The notes under the pieces: generated by a model
What the model was told of the DNA's origin: nothing
Seen by the model: the letters and a program-made list of their open reading frames with translations, nothing else
The model's database searches: none
Assembly (NCBI GenBank): GCA_030524125.1
Contig: JAUNHB010000029.1
Location: forward strand, 1-32,084
DNA: 32,084 nucleotides
Direction: 5' to 3'
From: Eubacteriales bacterium
Lineage (GTDB): Bacteria > Bacillota > Clostridia > Lachnospirales > Lachnospiraceae
Translations under genes and position numbers: made by a program
Part shown: piece after piece, positions 23,185 to 32,084 of the stretch
How positions within the stretch are numbered: position 1 is the stretch's first letter
Layout: each line of letters opens with the position of its first letter

Positions 23185-26100
23185 GCTCCTTCTCGCCCTC
23201 TTCCTTCCTTTTTCTGGATCTGTACAGCAGCCACAGTCCCAACGCTGTCAGAAGCACCGCCGCGCTGTACAGGACCGGCAGCCACGGAAATCCGCCGCTC
23301 TCCTCTTCATATTCCACCGGAGCGGCGATGGCATAGGTGCTCAGATGATCCACCGTCGTGTAGGCCACTCCTCCGGAACGCCTCGTCTCGTAAAGTCTGG
23401 CCGATCCGTCCTCGTCCAGATAGACCACCTGGATGATGGAGTTCTCGTACTCCGCCGGGATCGGGAGGCCGATCTCGATCTCTCCGTCCGGCTGGATCTC
23501 CTCTCCGTTGGACAGAAGCGTGACCTCGTAGCCCGCCACCACGGCGTAGCTCTCGCTGACGGCCTGCTTCACGGTCCTCTGCGCCGAATCCGTCACCTGC
23601 ACCTGCTCCACGTTCAGCTGCACGTCGTCCGGCAGGACGCCCTCGTTGGAGGATACCACCACCCCGTAGGATGCGTTTTTGAGCACCACGTCCGAGTAGG
23701 TGGGCCCTGACGCGGAATCGGAAAAGCTTCTCCTGCTCTGGAGCCGTCCGCCCCCGCTGTCCTGAAGCTGGCTCTCCTCTTCCTCCGGGACCGCCGCGAT
23801 CTCGGGCTCTCTCACCGTGTAGCCCACGGTGAGCACCCGGCTGTCCTGCATATGATCCTTCACGGCGATCACCTTGAACGTGACCGCCTTGTCCACCCGC
23901 ACCGGGCCGGTGTAGAGCGTCGTCTTGTCCGTATCCTGCGGATCCGGGTCCGTGCCGTCCGTCCGGTAGTAGATGGACGCGCCCTCCGTGCCGCACAAAA
24001 ACGCGATCTCCGTTCCCACTTCCAGTTCTCCGCTGGCGTAGGACGCCTGGGGCGTTTCCACCTGATCCGCAAAACCGTAGGTGAAGACCGCCACGTCCGA
24101 CTGCTCCTGATCGTCGCCCACCGTGATGGCCTTGATGGTCACCGCCTGATCCACCACGATGCTGTTCTTATAAAGGCTGCTGGCCGTGGTCGGGTCGTCT
24201 CCGTTGGTCGTGTAGTAGATCCTGCCCGACTCCGCCGTCAGCGTCACCGCGCCCTCCGCCGTGAACACCGCACCGTCCGGAACGGACGACGTGGGAGCCG
24301 CCAGCTTATCCATGATCGTGTACGTGAACGTCGCCGCCGATACCGCCCGGTCCGTGCCCTCCGACACGGCGATGGCCTTCAGGATCACGTTCTCACCGGG
24401 TTCTCCGTTGATCGTGACCGCGCTTCCGGACGTGCTGCTGACTGTGGGCGTGGAGCCGTCCGTCGTATAGCGGATGACAGCGTCGGACACGTCGGTGTTC
24501 AGATGGATCACCTCGCCGTTTCTGACCGTGCTCCCGGTCTCCTTGTCGGCGTAAATACCGCCGTCGTATGTACTGATGCTGTAGCTGTAATAGCCGATAT
24601 CGCTGTCGCTGTAACCGGTCCTGGCAGCGTAGGTCCTGACCGTCACCACCGTCCCCGCGCTGCCGCTGATGATCACGCTGTCGCCGATCAGCACGTTTTT
24701 GTTGTCCGATTTCTTCGGGTCGGAACCGTCCACCGTGTAATAGATCGTCGCGTGCTCGTCTGCGTCCAGCTCGATGACCGTGCCGGACGCCACCACGGAT
24801 CCCGTTTCGATGGACGGCTCCGGCACGTCCAGCTTCTCCGACACCTCGTAGGTGAACGTGGCGACCGCGCTCTTCATGCCGTCCTTCACCGCGAAGGCTT
24901 TGATCGTCGTCCTTCTGGTGATCGTGAACGGATTGGAGCTGTCAAACACGCTGCTGTCCTCGGTAGGATCCGCCGGGACCGACGAGCCGTAGGCGACCTC
25001 ATAGTAGATGACCGCCCCGGAGGTGGAGGTCTTCAGCTCCACGGACGTGTTCTCTGTCACCGATCCGGCGGCAGGCGTCGCGTAGGGCGCCGTCACCGCC
25101 TCCGGGTACCGGAACACCAGCCGTGAGATGTCGCTGCTGGCAAGCCCCGTCTTGTAAGCCACCGCCGTGATCGTGATCACCGACGAGTCGGTGATCTCCG
25201 GTACCACGATCTCCTGCCGGGCGCTGTATTTCATCGTGCTCTCATTGGCCGGCTCCAGCGTATCCTCGTCAAACGCCGGCTCCGTCCCGTCCATCGTGTA
25301 GAAGATCTCCGCCCCTTCCGTGGCCGTATACAGATGGATCCTCGATCCGACCCTGACCACTGCCCGCTCCTGCGCGCTGGTAGCCGGAGTGGAACGCACC
25401 GGCTCCACCACGGCCTGGTTTTCCACCGTGTAGGTGAAGGTGGCCAGACTGCTGTCCCGCATCGTGCGGGCGATCCGCCCTCCCGAATATTCCCGGAACA
25501 TGCAGGCCACCGCCGTGATCGTCACCGTATTCCCGTAGGAAGCGACGGGCTCCTGGATCATGATGGGTTCCAAGGTAAATTCTTCCGTCCCTTCGCCGAG
25601 CTCGATTTCGTTTCCGCCGCCCTCCTTTTCTACAATAGTCACCACCGGCGCGCTTCCGTTTAACGTATAGAAGATCCTGCTGTTGATCGTTCCTCCCGAA
25701 AGATTGATCAGATCTCCCATGCGGATCGTCTCGCCGCTCGCCTTTGAGGCAGTCGGCGCCTCCACCTGATCTCTTAAGTTGAACGCATAGCTGAACTGAT
25801 TCGCCTTACCGATCACACGGCCGTTCACGATGGCCTGGGCGTTGATGGTCAGGTAGCTGCTGACATAGATCGACTCATCCACCTCGATCTTCGTCTCTTC
25901 GTCGTAAAGCATTGTGCCATCGCCGCACTCGTACCAGAGGCCGTTGACCCGCACGTACAGTGTATCCTCATAGGTCACAGTTCCCGCCGTTTCCTCGGAA
26001 TACCTCTCGTCCAGCGGGTCTCTCCCGGACGCGTCCACCTTCGTGAACGAAGGCCAGCTTCCATCCAGTGTATAGAAGATCAGCGCCTTCTCGCCGGATT

Positions 26101-29005
26101 CCCCGGTGCCGGAGGATTCCAGCTCCACCAGCTCGATCTGGTCTCCGAAGTCGACGGCGTTTCCGTCCACCGGCTGGCCGTCCACATAGGCCGTAGCTGT
26201 GACGCTTCCCGGCGATTCCGTAATATAAGTGAGGTCATGTCTTCTGACTGCGCTTCCCACGAAGCCGCTTCCGTCCGGCACGGTCACGCGGGTGTAAAGG
26301 TATTTAAATCTCTCAGGACTCACCGCCGTCCCGTCCCAGTCCACCCAGTAGTTGTCCGGCACCGACGAAAGCTCCCGGTTGCTCAGAAGATACTGGCGGG
26401 TCGCCCCCGTACCCTTGTAGGCGTCATCCAGCACCAGATCCGTCAGCATATCGTCGTAGGACACCGGAACTTTTCTTCCACTCTCGAACTGGATCTCGGG
26501 CGCGCGCAGCCCCTGGAACTTAAACTCCTGCGCCGCGCTCACCGCATAGCCGTCGGCGAGCGCCAGCGCCTTCACGGTCACGCCGTCTTCCGCAGCCAGC
26601 TTCTCCGGATCCAGCGCAAACGGTCCTTCGTAGACCATCGTTGTATCCGCCGCTCCGCAGCCGTACCAGATGCCGTTCACCCTCACATAGAGATTCCCTT
26701 CATCCACGGCTGTCGTCGGAACACTGCCGGACTCCGATGCAGACGCGGACAACCTCTCTCTCAGTGCTTCATCGTCCACCCGCGAGAGCGACAGCTCCCC
26801 GCCGTCCACCGTGTAGAGGATCCGCGCCTGCGTCTCCTCCGCATCCGTGAGCGCCGTAAGCGTCACAGATGCGGAAACCGTCATGCCGTCTCCCTGCACC
26901 TCGCTGCCCGTCTCGGCGGAGGACGTCACGGAAAGAGGCCCTGCAGTCTCGTCCTTATAGGTAAAATGATATTCCCGAACCGCGCTTTCTACAAACATCT
27001 CCGCAGGATATTCTCCCGCGTCCTCCCCGGACGGGCACAGACGCACATAGAGATACTCGTCCTCCATGGACATCGGAAGCGCGTCCCCGGAAAATTCCGT
27101 CCACGTCTGCCGGTTGAGATCCGCCTCCGACACTTCCGTGTCGCTCCAGAAATATTCGATCGTCCCGGTCTCGATCGCCGCCTCGTAAGCCGCTCCCAGC
27201 CCCTGTGTCGTATCCTCGTACGGGTTACTCACAATCACCGCCGTGATCCGGTCGTCAGAGACCGTCTCCACGGTTTCAGACGTCAGATCGGATCCGCTCT
27301 CCAGCCGGATCCTGGGTATATTCAAGCGCAAATACTCCTTCTCCACGCCTTTTCTCAGCGCCTTTCCATCCTCCACGACCCATGTCCGGATCTTGAGACC
27401 GCCGTTTGTATCATATGCCGGAGTGAATGCTCCTTCATACAGGATCCCGTTTTCACACGCGTACCAAAGCCCATCCACACGGGCATATGCGGTGTCTCCC
27501 ATTTTATAATACTCGACTCCGCGCTCATCCAGAGGAACTCGCCGGTCAAGAAGCGCCTTTGTGGTGGGATCCACCTTGGTAAGGCTTATCTCTGACCCGT
27601 CCGCCGTATAGAAGATCCTCGCTCCATCCGCCGCGCCCCCGATCAGCACCTGATCGGATACTGCGCTCCCCTCCAGCATCGTCTGCCCGAGAAGCGACAC
27701 CTCCAAATCCTCCGGCGCTTCTGTGATATAGCGGATCTCGTATTCTTCCGGATCGCTGATCAGGTAGAGCGTTGATTCTGAACCGGTCTCGGGATCGTCT
27801 TCCGGCTGAGATGGCCGGACTCTCGTGTACAAGTACCGGTTCCCGTCAAGCGGGATCGGATCCTGACTGTCTTCCCACTCTTTCCATTCCGCTTCCCGGA
27901 AGGAGGTGACAGGTTCGTCGCTCAGGATGTATTCCAGCGTCCCGTTTTCATAGGCTTTCGTGTACGCTTCCAGCTCCTCTTCTGTCAGATCATCCGGAGC
28001 AGCCATGGAAAGTCCTGTCAGCGCGTCCGCCTCCGGCACGCCGTCCTCCGAGTCGATGCTTCGGCCGCTCTCCAGCACCGGCTCCGGCGCTTCGGTCGTC
28101 TGCGCAGTGTTCGTAAGCTCGTAGCTGTACGACGTATAGAGCGCCAGATCATAATCGCCTGCAAGTTCTTCCCAAAGGTAGTAATTCCATCCATGGATCT
28201 GGAACTCCTGCTCCGACACGGTCAGCATATCGATCCGCACGACAAAATTTTCTCCATCATACAGCGGGATCTCCTCCCCGGCCCGGTATTCCTTCGCACC
28301 CTTTTTCTCCATATAGGTCTCAATGGTGTCGTGAAACGCCCGTCCGGCGGCGTCGTCCGTCGTGATCAGCGCATTTTCCGAGACGACTGTGTATTCGTCT
28401 TCTTGAGGTGCATACTGTTCTCTCACGCTTTTTTCAAAGTCCGAGAAGCTGTTCTCTGCGTCCTGATCCGTCACCAGACAATAATAGGTCGTGTTATCGC
28501 TTCCCGGAAAATAGATAGTTAAATCTTCAATCGCCCTCTCTCGGCCTTTTATATCTGCTTTTACCGCTACTTCATATTTGTTTTGAGGATTTCCTAGCTC
28601 CAGCGATGTACTGACCTTAATCGTCTCAACAGAAAGCGTCGCATCCTCCACATAGGCAGCCTCCAATGTGCCGCCGAGCTCCCCTTCCGGAAGCGTCAGC
28701 TCTTTCTCCTGCCCATTTGTGCGAAGTGTAATGTTCCCCGTCTCAACGGTCTGGCTGATCTCGAACTTTTCCATTGCCGTTATCTGATATCTTTCGCCAT
28801 CATCGTCTGATCTAACAACCCATACCGGATCCCCCTCCTGAAATGTTATCACATTCCCCAACGCTCTCGCCCGCAGGAAGCCGCCGCTCCACAGAGAGAG
28901 GAGCAGCGCCGCCGTCAGAAACAGGCAGATCGTCCCCGCCAGCTTCCGGCCGGCTTTCGCCGGCCCTCTATGCAGTTTTCTCCAAAAACGGCTCTGCTCT
29001 CTCAT
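23177..29005 (-). CDS. Giant surface protein with chitobiase C-terminal-like repeats, 1942 aa
   Basis: Residues 22-44 form a signal or anchor helix after a basic N-terminus. Residues 45-305 are a unique beta-rich region. Residues about 308-1083 hold three long repeats of 250-270 residues, each with a LYTRV segment, an IFYT-x-DGS segment and a VNGLWYECG-like segment. Residues 1085-1730 hold seven short chitobiase C-terminal-like (CHB_HEX_C) units with IYYTTDG cores. Residues 1780-1895 form a domain shared with the next surface protein. A membrane helix at 1907-1928 and a basic tail (RSRKRKEEGEK) end the chain. There is no LPXTG motif. It is expected to be exported and membrane-anchored with most of the chain outside. 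Ligand unknown. GAGAGGTGG precedes the ATG. Confidence 0.87.
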   Translation of the reverse strand: MREQSRFWRKLHRGPAKAGRKLAGTICLFLTAALLLSLWSGGFLRARALGNVITFQEGDPVWVVRSDDDGERYQITAMEKFEISQTVETGNITLRTNGQEKELTLPEGELGGTLEAAYVEDATLSVETIKVSTSLELGNPQNKYEVAVKADIKGRERAIEDLTIYFPGSDNTTYYCLVTDQDAENSFSDFEKSVREQYAPQEDEYTVVSENALITTDDAAGRAFHDTIETYMEKKGAKEYRAGEEIPLYDGENFVVRIDMLTVSEQEFQIHGWNYYLWEELAGDYDLALYTSYSYELTNTAQTTEAPEPVLESGRSIDSEDGVPEADALTGLSMAAPDDLTEEELEAYTKAYENGTLEYILSDEPVTSFREAEWKEWEDSQDPIPLDGNRYLYTRVRPSQPEDDPETGSESTLYLISDPEEYEIRYITEAPEDLEVSLLGQTMLEGSAVSDQVLIGGAADGARIFYTADGSEISLTKVDPTTKALLDRRVPLDERGVEYYKMGDTAYARVDGLWYACENGILYEGAFTPAYDTNGGLKIRTWVVEDGKALRKGVEKEYLRLNIPRIRLESGSDLTSETVETVSDDRITAVIVSNPYEDTTQGLGAAYEAAIETGTIEYFWSDTEVSEADLNRQTWTEFSGDALPMSMEDEYLYVRLCPSGEDAGEYPAEMFVESAVREYHFTYKDETAGPLSVTSSAETGSEVQGDGMTVSASVTLTALTDAEETQARILYTVDGGELSLSRVDDEALRERLSASASESGSVPTTAVDEGNLYVRVNGIWYGCGAADTTMVYEGPFALDPEKLAAEDGVTVKALALADGYAVSAAQEFKFQGLRAPEIQFESGRKVPVSYDDMLTDLVLDDAYKGTGATRQYLLSNRELSSVPDNYWVDWDGTAVSPERFKYLYTRVTVPDGSGFVGSAVRRHDLTYITESPGSVTATAYVDGQPVDGNAVDFGDQIELVELESSGTGESGEKALIFYTLDGSWPSFTKVDASGRDPLDERYSEETAGTVTYEDTLYVRVNGLWYECGDGTMLYDEETKIEVDESIYVSSYLTINAQAIVNGRVIGKANQFSYAFNLRDQVEAPTASKASGETIRMGDLINLSGGTINSRIFYTLNGSAPVVTIVEKEGGGNEIELGEGTEEFTLEPIMIQEPVASYGNTVTITAVACMFREYSGGRIARTMRDSSLATFTYTVENQAVVEPVRSTPATSAQERAVVRVGSRIHLYTATEGAEIFYTMDGTEPAFDEDTLEPANESTMKYSARQEIVVPEITDSSVITITAVAYKTGLASSDISRLVFRYPEAVTAPYATPAAGSVTENTSVELKTSTSGAVIYYEVAYGSSVPADPTEDSSVFDSSNPFTITRRTTIKAFAVKDGMKSAVATFTYEVSEKLDVPEPSIETGSVVASGTVIELDADEHATIYYTVDGSDPKKSDNKNVLIGDSVIISGSAGTVVTVRTYAARTGYSDSDIGYYSYSISTYDGGIYADKETGSTVRNGEVIHLNTDVSDAVIRYTTDGSTPTVSSTSGSAVTINGEPGENVILKAIAVSEGTDRAVSAATFTYTIMDKLAAPTSSVPDGAVFTAEGAVTLTAESGRIYYTTNGDDPTTASSLYKNSIVVDQAVTIKAITVGDDQEQSDVAVFTYGFADQVETPQASYASGELEVGTEIAFLCGTEGASIYYRTDGTDPDPQDTDKTTLYTGPVRVDKAVTFKVIAVKDHMQDSRVLTVGYTVREPEIAAVPEEEESQLQDSGGGRLQSRRSFSDSASGPTYSDVVLKNASYGVVVSSNEGVLPDDVQLNVEQVQVTDSAQRTVKQAVSESYAVVAGYEVTLLSNGEEIQPDGEIEIGLPIPAEYENSIIQVVYLDEDGSARLYETRRSGGVAYTTVDHLSTYAIAAPVEYEEESGGFPWLPVLYSAAVLLTALGLWLLYRSRKRKEEGEKEHV
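23816..25753 (-). repeat. Short chitobiase C-terminal-like repeats in the 1942-aa protein
   Basis: Seven coding units of about 80-110 residues, each with a proline-alanine-serine opening, a SGxxVxxGT strand, an IYYTxDG-like core and a final V-A-T-F-x-Y strand. The last five are collinear with units in the neighbouring surface protein. Confidence 0.8.
25757..28084 (-). repeat. Three long composite repeats in the 1942-aa protein
   Basis: Three units of about 250-270 residues, starting near residues 308, 564 and 835. Each contains, in order, a P-x-I-x-x-E-S-G opening, an E-Y-x-x-S-D segment, a LYTRV segment, a FYTxDGS-x-x-S-x-TKVD core and a NGLWYxCG segment. Confidence 0.75.
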
Positions 29006-29073
29006 AAGTCCACCTCTCTATCTGGTATGTTAGCACACTTCCCCGGACAGCTCATTACTCGTTCGGGTAGTCT
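29006..29073 (-). other. 68-base gap between the two giant surface genes
   Basis: It holds the GAGAGGTGG ribosome site of the 1942-residue gene and a weak 5-base-pair inverted repeat around 29025. I see no clear -35/-10 pair and no terminator, so read-through between the two genes is likely. Confidence 0.5.
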
Positions 29074-32000
29074 TTATCTGTTCTTCTTCCATTTTTTCCG
29101 GATGAAGTAAATCGCTCCGGCCAGCGCGCACAGCCCGGCCAGTATCTCGAGGATCAGCAGATACGGAATAGAAAATCCTCCTTCGCCGATCTCCTCCAGC
29201 CCCACCAGCGCATAGTTGCTGAAATGGTCGGTGTACGCGTACGCCATCCCGCCTTCCCGGCGGGTCTGCTGCCTCGTGATCCGGTTGTTCCCGTCGATGT
29301 AGACGATGGTCACCGCCGCGTTCTCATAACGGTCGGGGATCGGGATCCCGATCTCCACCTGTCCGTCCGGCTGGACGATGCTTCCGCCCCGCATCAGGTA
29401 CATATTGTAGGAGTCGAGGATCGTGTATTCCTCCCCGAACAGCTGACGGACATTTTCAAGCGCCCGCGTCTCGTAGGTCTCTTTTTCCGTCACGAGCACC
29501 GTATCTTCCGGGATCGCCTCCTCCGTTCCGGACACGGTCGTATGATAGTCCTTCTCCTGAAGGGTCCGCTCCTTGTCAAAGTCGTCCCCGTCCGTGTTCC
29601 GGGTCAGGCCGGACGCGTCGGTGGCGTGGAGCTGCTCGGCCTCGAGCCTCGCCTCCTCGGCTTTCTTCTGCTCCACCGCCGGGATCGTCTCCACCACATA
29701 GCTGAAAGTTCCCACCTCCGACAGCTGCAGATCCTCCCGATAGGCCGCCGCCTTGACGGTGACGGTCCGGTTCAGCGTGATCCCTTCCGTGTACTCCAGC
29801 ATCTGGTCCAGATTGTCCAGCGTCGGCTCCGTGCCGTCGGTGGAGTAGTAGATGACCGCTCCCGACGTCTCCGTCTGAAGGAGCACCTGCGTTCCCGGCT
29901 CCACCACCGAACCGTCGGCGATGGACGCCTCCGGTCTTCCGGCTCTTGACGCCGCCGTGTACTGGAACGTGGCCACCTCGCTGACCTCCCCGTCCTCCGA
30001 GACGGCGATAGCCCGAAGCTGCGTCGTCCGGTTGATCAGCACCGCCTCCTTGTACAGGCTGGAGCTCTCGGTGGGCGTCGTGCCGTCGGTCGTATAGTAG
30101 ATCTTCTCCGCCGGGGAGCTTAGCTCCACGCGGGTGGCCACCGTCAGCACGCCTCCCGCGGGAGACGCCGTGGGCGCCGAAGGACGCTCCTTGATCTTAT
30201 AGGTAAAGGTGCACACGGTTCCCGACTCTCCGTCCACTCTGGCCACCGCCTTGATCGTAAACACACTGCCCGGCGTGCCGGAAACGGTCACCACCGCTCC
30301 TCTGACTCCGTGATCCGCAGGAGACGTGCCGTCGGTCGTATAATAGATCTCCGCTCCGGTCACGTCGGTCAGAAGATTGATCTTCGATCCCGCCGACACG
30401 GAGGATCCGCTCTCCACATCCGCCGTCACGCCTCCGGCGCTCTGGCTGATCTGATACGTGAAAGTGACCACCTCGCTGGCCGACTTTCCTTCCTTGCGGG
30501 CGTAAGCCTTGACGGTCACAAGGTCTCCGGCTTTTCCGTCCAGTATGAGCTCCCGTCCCATGGCCGCCGATGAGTTGGAGGCGTCCGACGGGTCGCTGCC
30601 GTCTATGGTATAGTAGACGGACGCGCCGCTCTCCGCGTCGAGCGTCAGCCTCGCCCCTCTCGGGACCATGGAGCCGCTGGCGATGGACGCCTCCGGCGGA
30701 GACAGCTGATCCTTCGTGTCGTAGGTCAGCGTGATCACCGGACTCTTCGCCCCGTTTTTCATGGCGATCGCCTTGACCACGGTCCGCCCGCTGATCACAA
30801 TGGGCTGTTCCTCTGTGAAGACCGAGCTTGACAGCGTGGGATCCGCCGGCTCCGTGCCGCTGGTGGATATGGTATAATAAATGGTCGCGCCATCGGTCCG
30901 GTTTTTCAGGATGATCTCCTGCCCCAGATCCACGCTTCCCGAGGGAACCGTGGCGTAGGGGCTCTGGACCGGATCAGGAAACGCATAGACGAATTTCCCC
31001 TCGGAGCTGTTTTTCAACTCCTCGGCCACCGCGATGGCCCGGACCGTAAAGTACCCTTCTCCTTCCTCCGGCATCAGGATCCCCTCCGACGCATCGTAAA
31101 GCTGTGTCGTCCCTTCGACCGTCACCGTTCCGTCCTCATTCATCACCGCCGATGGAGCGCTTCCATCGGTCGTATAGTAGATCGCCGCTCCTCTTGTGGA
31201 GGAGGAGAGAAGGATCTTGTCTCCCGGCGTCATCACCGTCGGATCGTCGTCCTGCGTGGACGGGGTCGCCGTGGGCGCAAGCACCTGCTTCTGCTCTGCG
31301 ATCGTGTAGATAAAGCAGATGATCCGACTGTCTTTCATGCTCTTATCACCAGCCTCATCGCGTTTTACCGCTTTGATGCTCACATAGAACTGACTTCCGT
31401 AATCCCCATCCACAAGGATACCCGTTGTGTCGTTGTAAAACTTCGTCCCGGTCGTTTCGTCCTCGTGATCCTGTACCTGATCAGAGCTGCCGATGATATA
31501 GTAGAGCTCCGCGCCCGGCGTCTGAGACCGGAACGAAATGTAAGCTCCCTTCTCCACCACCGCGCTGGCCACGTTCCCGCCATCCGGATTGCTCTGTGTC
31601 ACGATGGCCGCCTCCGGATCGCTTACCTGCTGGGCCGGCTGCACCTCGTAGCCGTAGATGATCTGTTCGCTTGGCTCCTTATCCTCGACCAGCGCCACCG
31701 TCCCCACATACATTTCGATGTTCCTGTCGCTGTCGTTGTTGAAAAGCTTCAGATCTCCCTCCTGAAAGACCTTCGCCTCCTTATCCGTCTCATACCACCG
31801 GTTTCCGATCTTGAAATATCGCCCTGACGCGCCGTCCTCGAGGCCGGAGATGTCACCCGTCACCCGTGAGACCGTCAGTCTGGCCGGAGTTACATAAGTC
31901 TCCGACACCACATACAGAAGCTTTGCATCCTCGTCGGCGCTGCTCATGGTGACAGTTGTGCCAGAGGCGGTGCTGAACGCGATTCTATCGTCATCATTCA

Positions 32001-32084
32001 TCACCTCGTTCGTTCCGGGGGCCACCTCTGCCTTCATCGCCGTTCCGCCAAACTGATAGAAATACTCCTTCACCTCTCCATACT
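29074..32084 (-). CDS. Giant surface protein with chitobiase C-terminal-like repeats, 5' end outside the window
   Basis: The frame stays open to the right edge. The GTG at 32073 is not taken as the start because no signal peptide follows and the chain begins inside a repeat. About 1002 residues are visible. A WY-containing long-type repeat end (NRWYETDKEAKVFQEG) comes first. Then seven chitobiase C-terminal-like units follow, with cores such as IYYTTDG at about 298-304, 578-582 and 658-663 (numbered from the GTG). A linker rich in Glu and Ala, the shared C-terminal domain (850-958), a membrane helix (968-991) and a KKWKKNR tail complete it. It is a paralogue of the 1942-residue protein, 68 bases upstream of it. 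Expected to be membrane-anchored and exposed. Ligand unknown. Confidence 0.86.
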   Translation of the reverse strand, partial: YGEVKEYFYQFGGTAMKAEVAPGTNEVMNDDDRIAFSTASGTTVTMSSADEDAKLLYVVSETYVTPARLTVSRVTGDISGLEDGASGRYFKIGNRWYETDKEAKVFQEGDLKLFNNDSDRNIEMYVGTVALVEDKEPSEQIIYGYEVQPAQQVSDPEAAIVTQSNPDGGNVASAVVEKGAYISFRSQTPGAELYYIIGSSDQVQDHEDETTGTKFYNDTTGILVDGDYGSQFYVSIKAVKRDEAGDKSMKDSRIICFIYTIAEQKQVLAPTATPSTQDDDPTVMTPGDKILLSSSTRGAAIYYTTDGSAPSAVMNEDGTVTVEGTTQLYDASEGILMPEEGEGYFTVRAIAVAEELKNSSEGKFVYAFPDPVQSPYATVPSGSVDLGQEIILKNRTDGATIYYTISTSGTEPADPTLSSSVFTEEQPIVISGRTVVKAIAMKNGAKSPVITLTYDTKDQLSPPEASIASGSMVPRGARLTLDAESGASVYYTIDGSDPSDASNSSAAMGRELILDGKAGDLVTVKAYARKEGKSASEVVTFTYQISQSAGGVTADVESGSSVSAGSKINLLTDVTGAEIYYTTDGTSPADHGVRGAVVTVSGTPGSVFTIKAVARVDGESGTVCTFTYKIKERPSAPTASPAGGVLTVATRVELSSPAEKIYYTTDGTTPTESSSLYKEAVLINRTTQLRAIAVSEDGEVSEVATFQYTAASRAGRPEASIADGSVVEPGTQVLLQTETSGAVIYYSTDGTEPTLDNLDQMLEYTEGITLNRTVTVKAAAYREDLQLSEVGTFSYVVETIPAVEQKKAEEARLEAEQLHATDASGLTRNTDGDDFDKERTLQEKDYHTTVSGTEEAIPEDTVLVTEKETYETRALENVRQLFGEEYTILDSYNMYLMRGGSIVQPDGQVEIGIPIPDRYENAAVTIVYIDGNNRITRQQTRREGGMAYAYTDHFSNYALVGLEEIGEGGFSIPYLLILEILAGLCALAGAIYFIRKKWKKNR
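29689..31536 (-). repeat. Chitobiase C-terminal-like repeats in the right-edge surface protein
   Basis: Seven coding units, with cores such as LYYIIGSS, IYYTTDGS, IYYTISTS, VYYTIDGS, IYYTTDGT (twice) and IYYSTDGT. The last five match the order and variant features of units in the adjacent giant protein. Confidence 0.82.

Noticed and set aside
23177..29005. Sortase-anchored cell-wall protein
   Set aside because: No LPXTG-like motif before the C-terminal helix; the anchor looks like a simple membrane helix with a long basic tail.
29006..29073. Promoter in front of the 1942-residue gene
   Set aside because: A TAACAT could pass for a -10 box, but nothing like a -35 box sits at proper spacing.

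Overview
The window is one continuous, GC-rich locus (about 58-60 % G+C by eye). Every supported gene lies on the minus strand, so transcription runs from the right edge to the left edge. Gaps between genes are 0-84 bases and many neighbours overlap. I see no gene-free stretch over 300 bases, and no convincing promoter, tRNA, rRNA, insertion sequence or CRISPR array. The large surface proteins built from chitobiase C-terminal-like repeats, the strong GGAGG ribosome sites and the overall protein style suggest a Clostridia-type Firmicute (Lachnospiraceae/Oscillospiraceae-like). This is an inference of moderate confidence at phylum level and low confidence below it.

The core of the window (about 1-16.1 kb) encodes a contractile injection system of the extracellular/PVC-Afp type, a phage-tail-like nanosyringe. 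In transcription order it has a tail terminator (Pvc16/DUF4255), a prealbumin-like beta protein, a DUF4280 PAAR-like tip, one sheath, a first tube protein, a tail-assembly-chaperone-like protein and a tiny DUF6760-like protein that lacks a normal start codon. It continues with a second tube protein, a 1001-residue Ala/Pro repeat protein of unknown role, a LysM tube-baseplate adaptor (Pvc7), a gp27-like hub, a separate gp5-like OB/beta-helix spike, gp25 (Pvc9), two paralogous gp6/J-like wedge proteins (Pvc11/12) and the first 24 codons of another gene. The ATPase (Pvc15), tape measure (Pvc14), tail fibre and obvious toxins are not in the window and may lie beyond the left edge.

Upstream of the core (about 16-32 kb) is a set of genes not found in the classical PVC/Afp operons. 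There is a membrane-anchored MORN-repeat protein, a four-helix membrane protein with a HAMP domain and a decayed class III nucleotide-cyclase domain, and a single-pass protein with a degenerate kinase-like cytoplasmic domain. Next come a 596-residue protein with an N-terminal domain I associate with contractile-system loci and a C-terminal Ig-like domain, and two very large paralogous surface proteins made of chitobiase C-terminal-like repeats, each ending in a membrane helix and a basic tail.

My working picture is a contractile particle made in the cytoplasm of a single-membrane bacterium and tied to its own envelope. The two giants would face outside. The pseudokinase-like, pseudocyclase-like and MORN proteins would form a transmembrane sensing or docking module next to the tail cap. 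The protein families are read from sequence; the docking and signalling role is inference.
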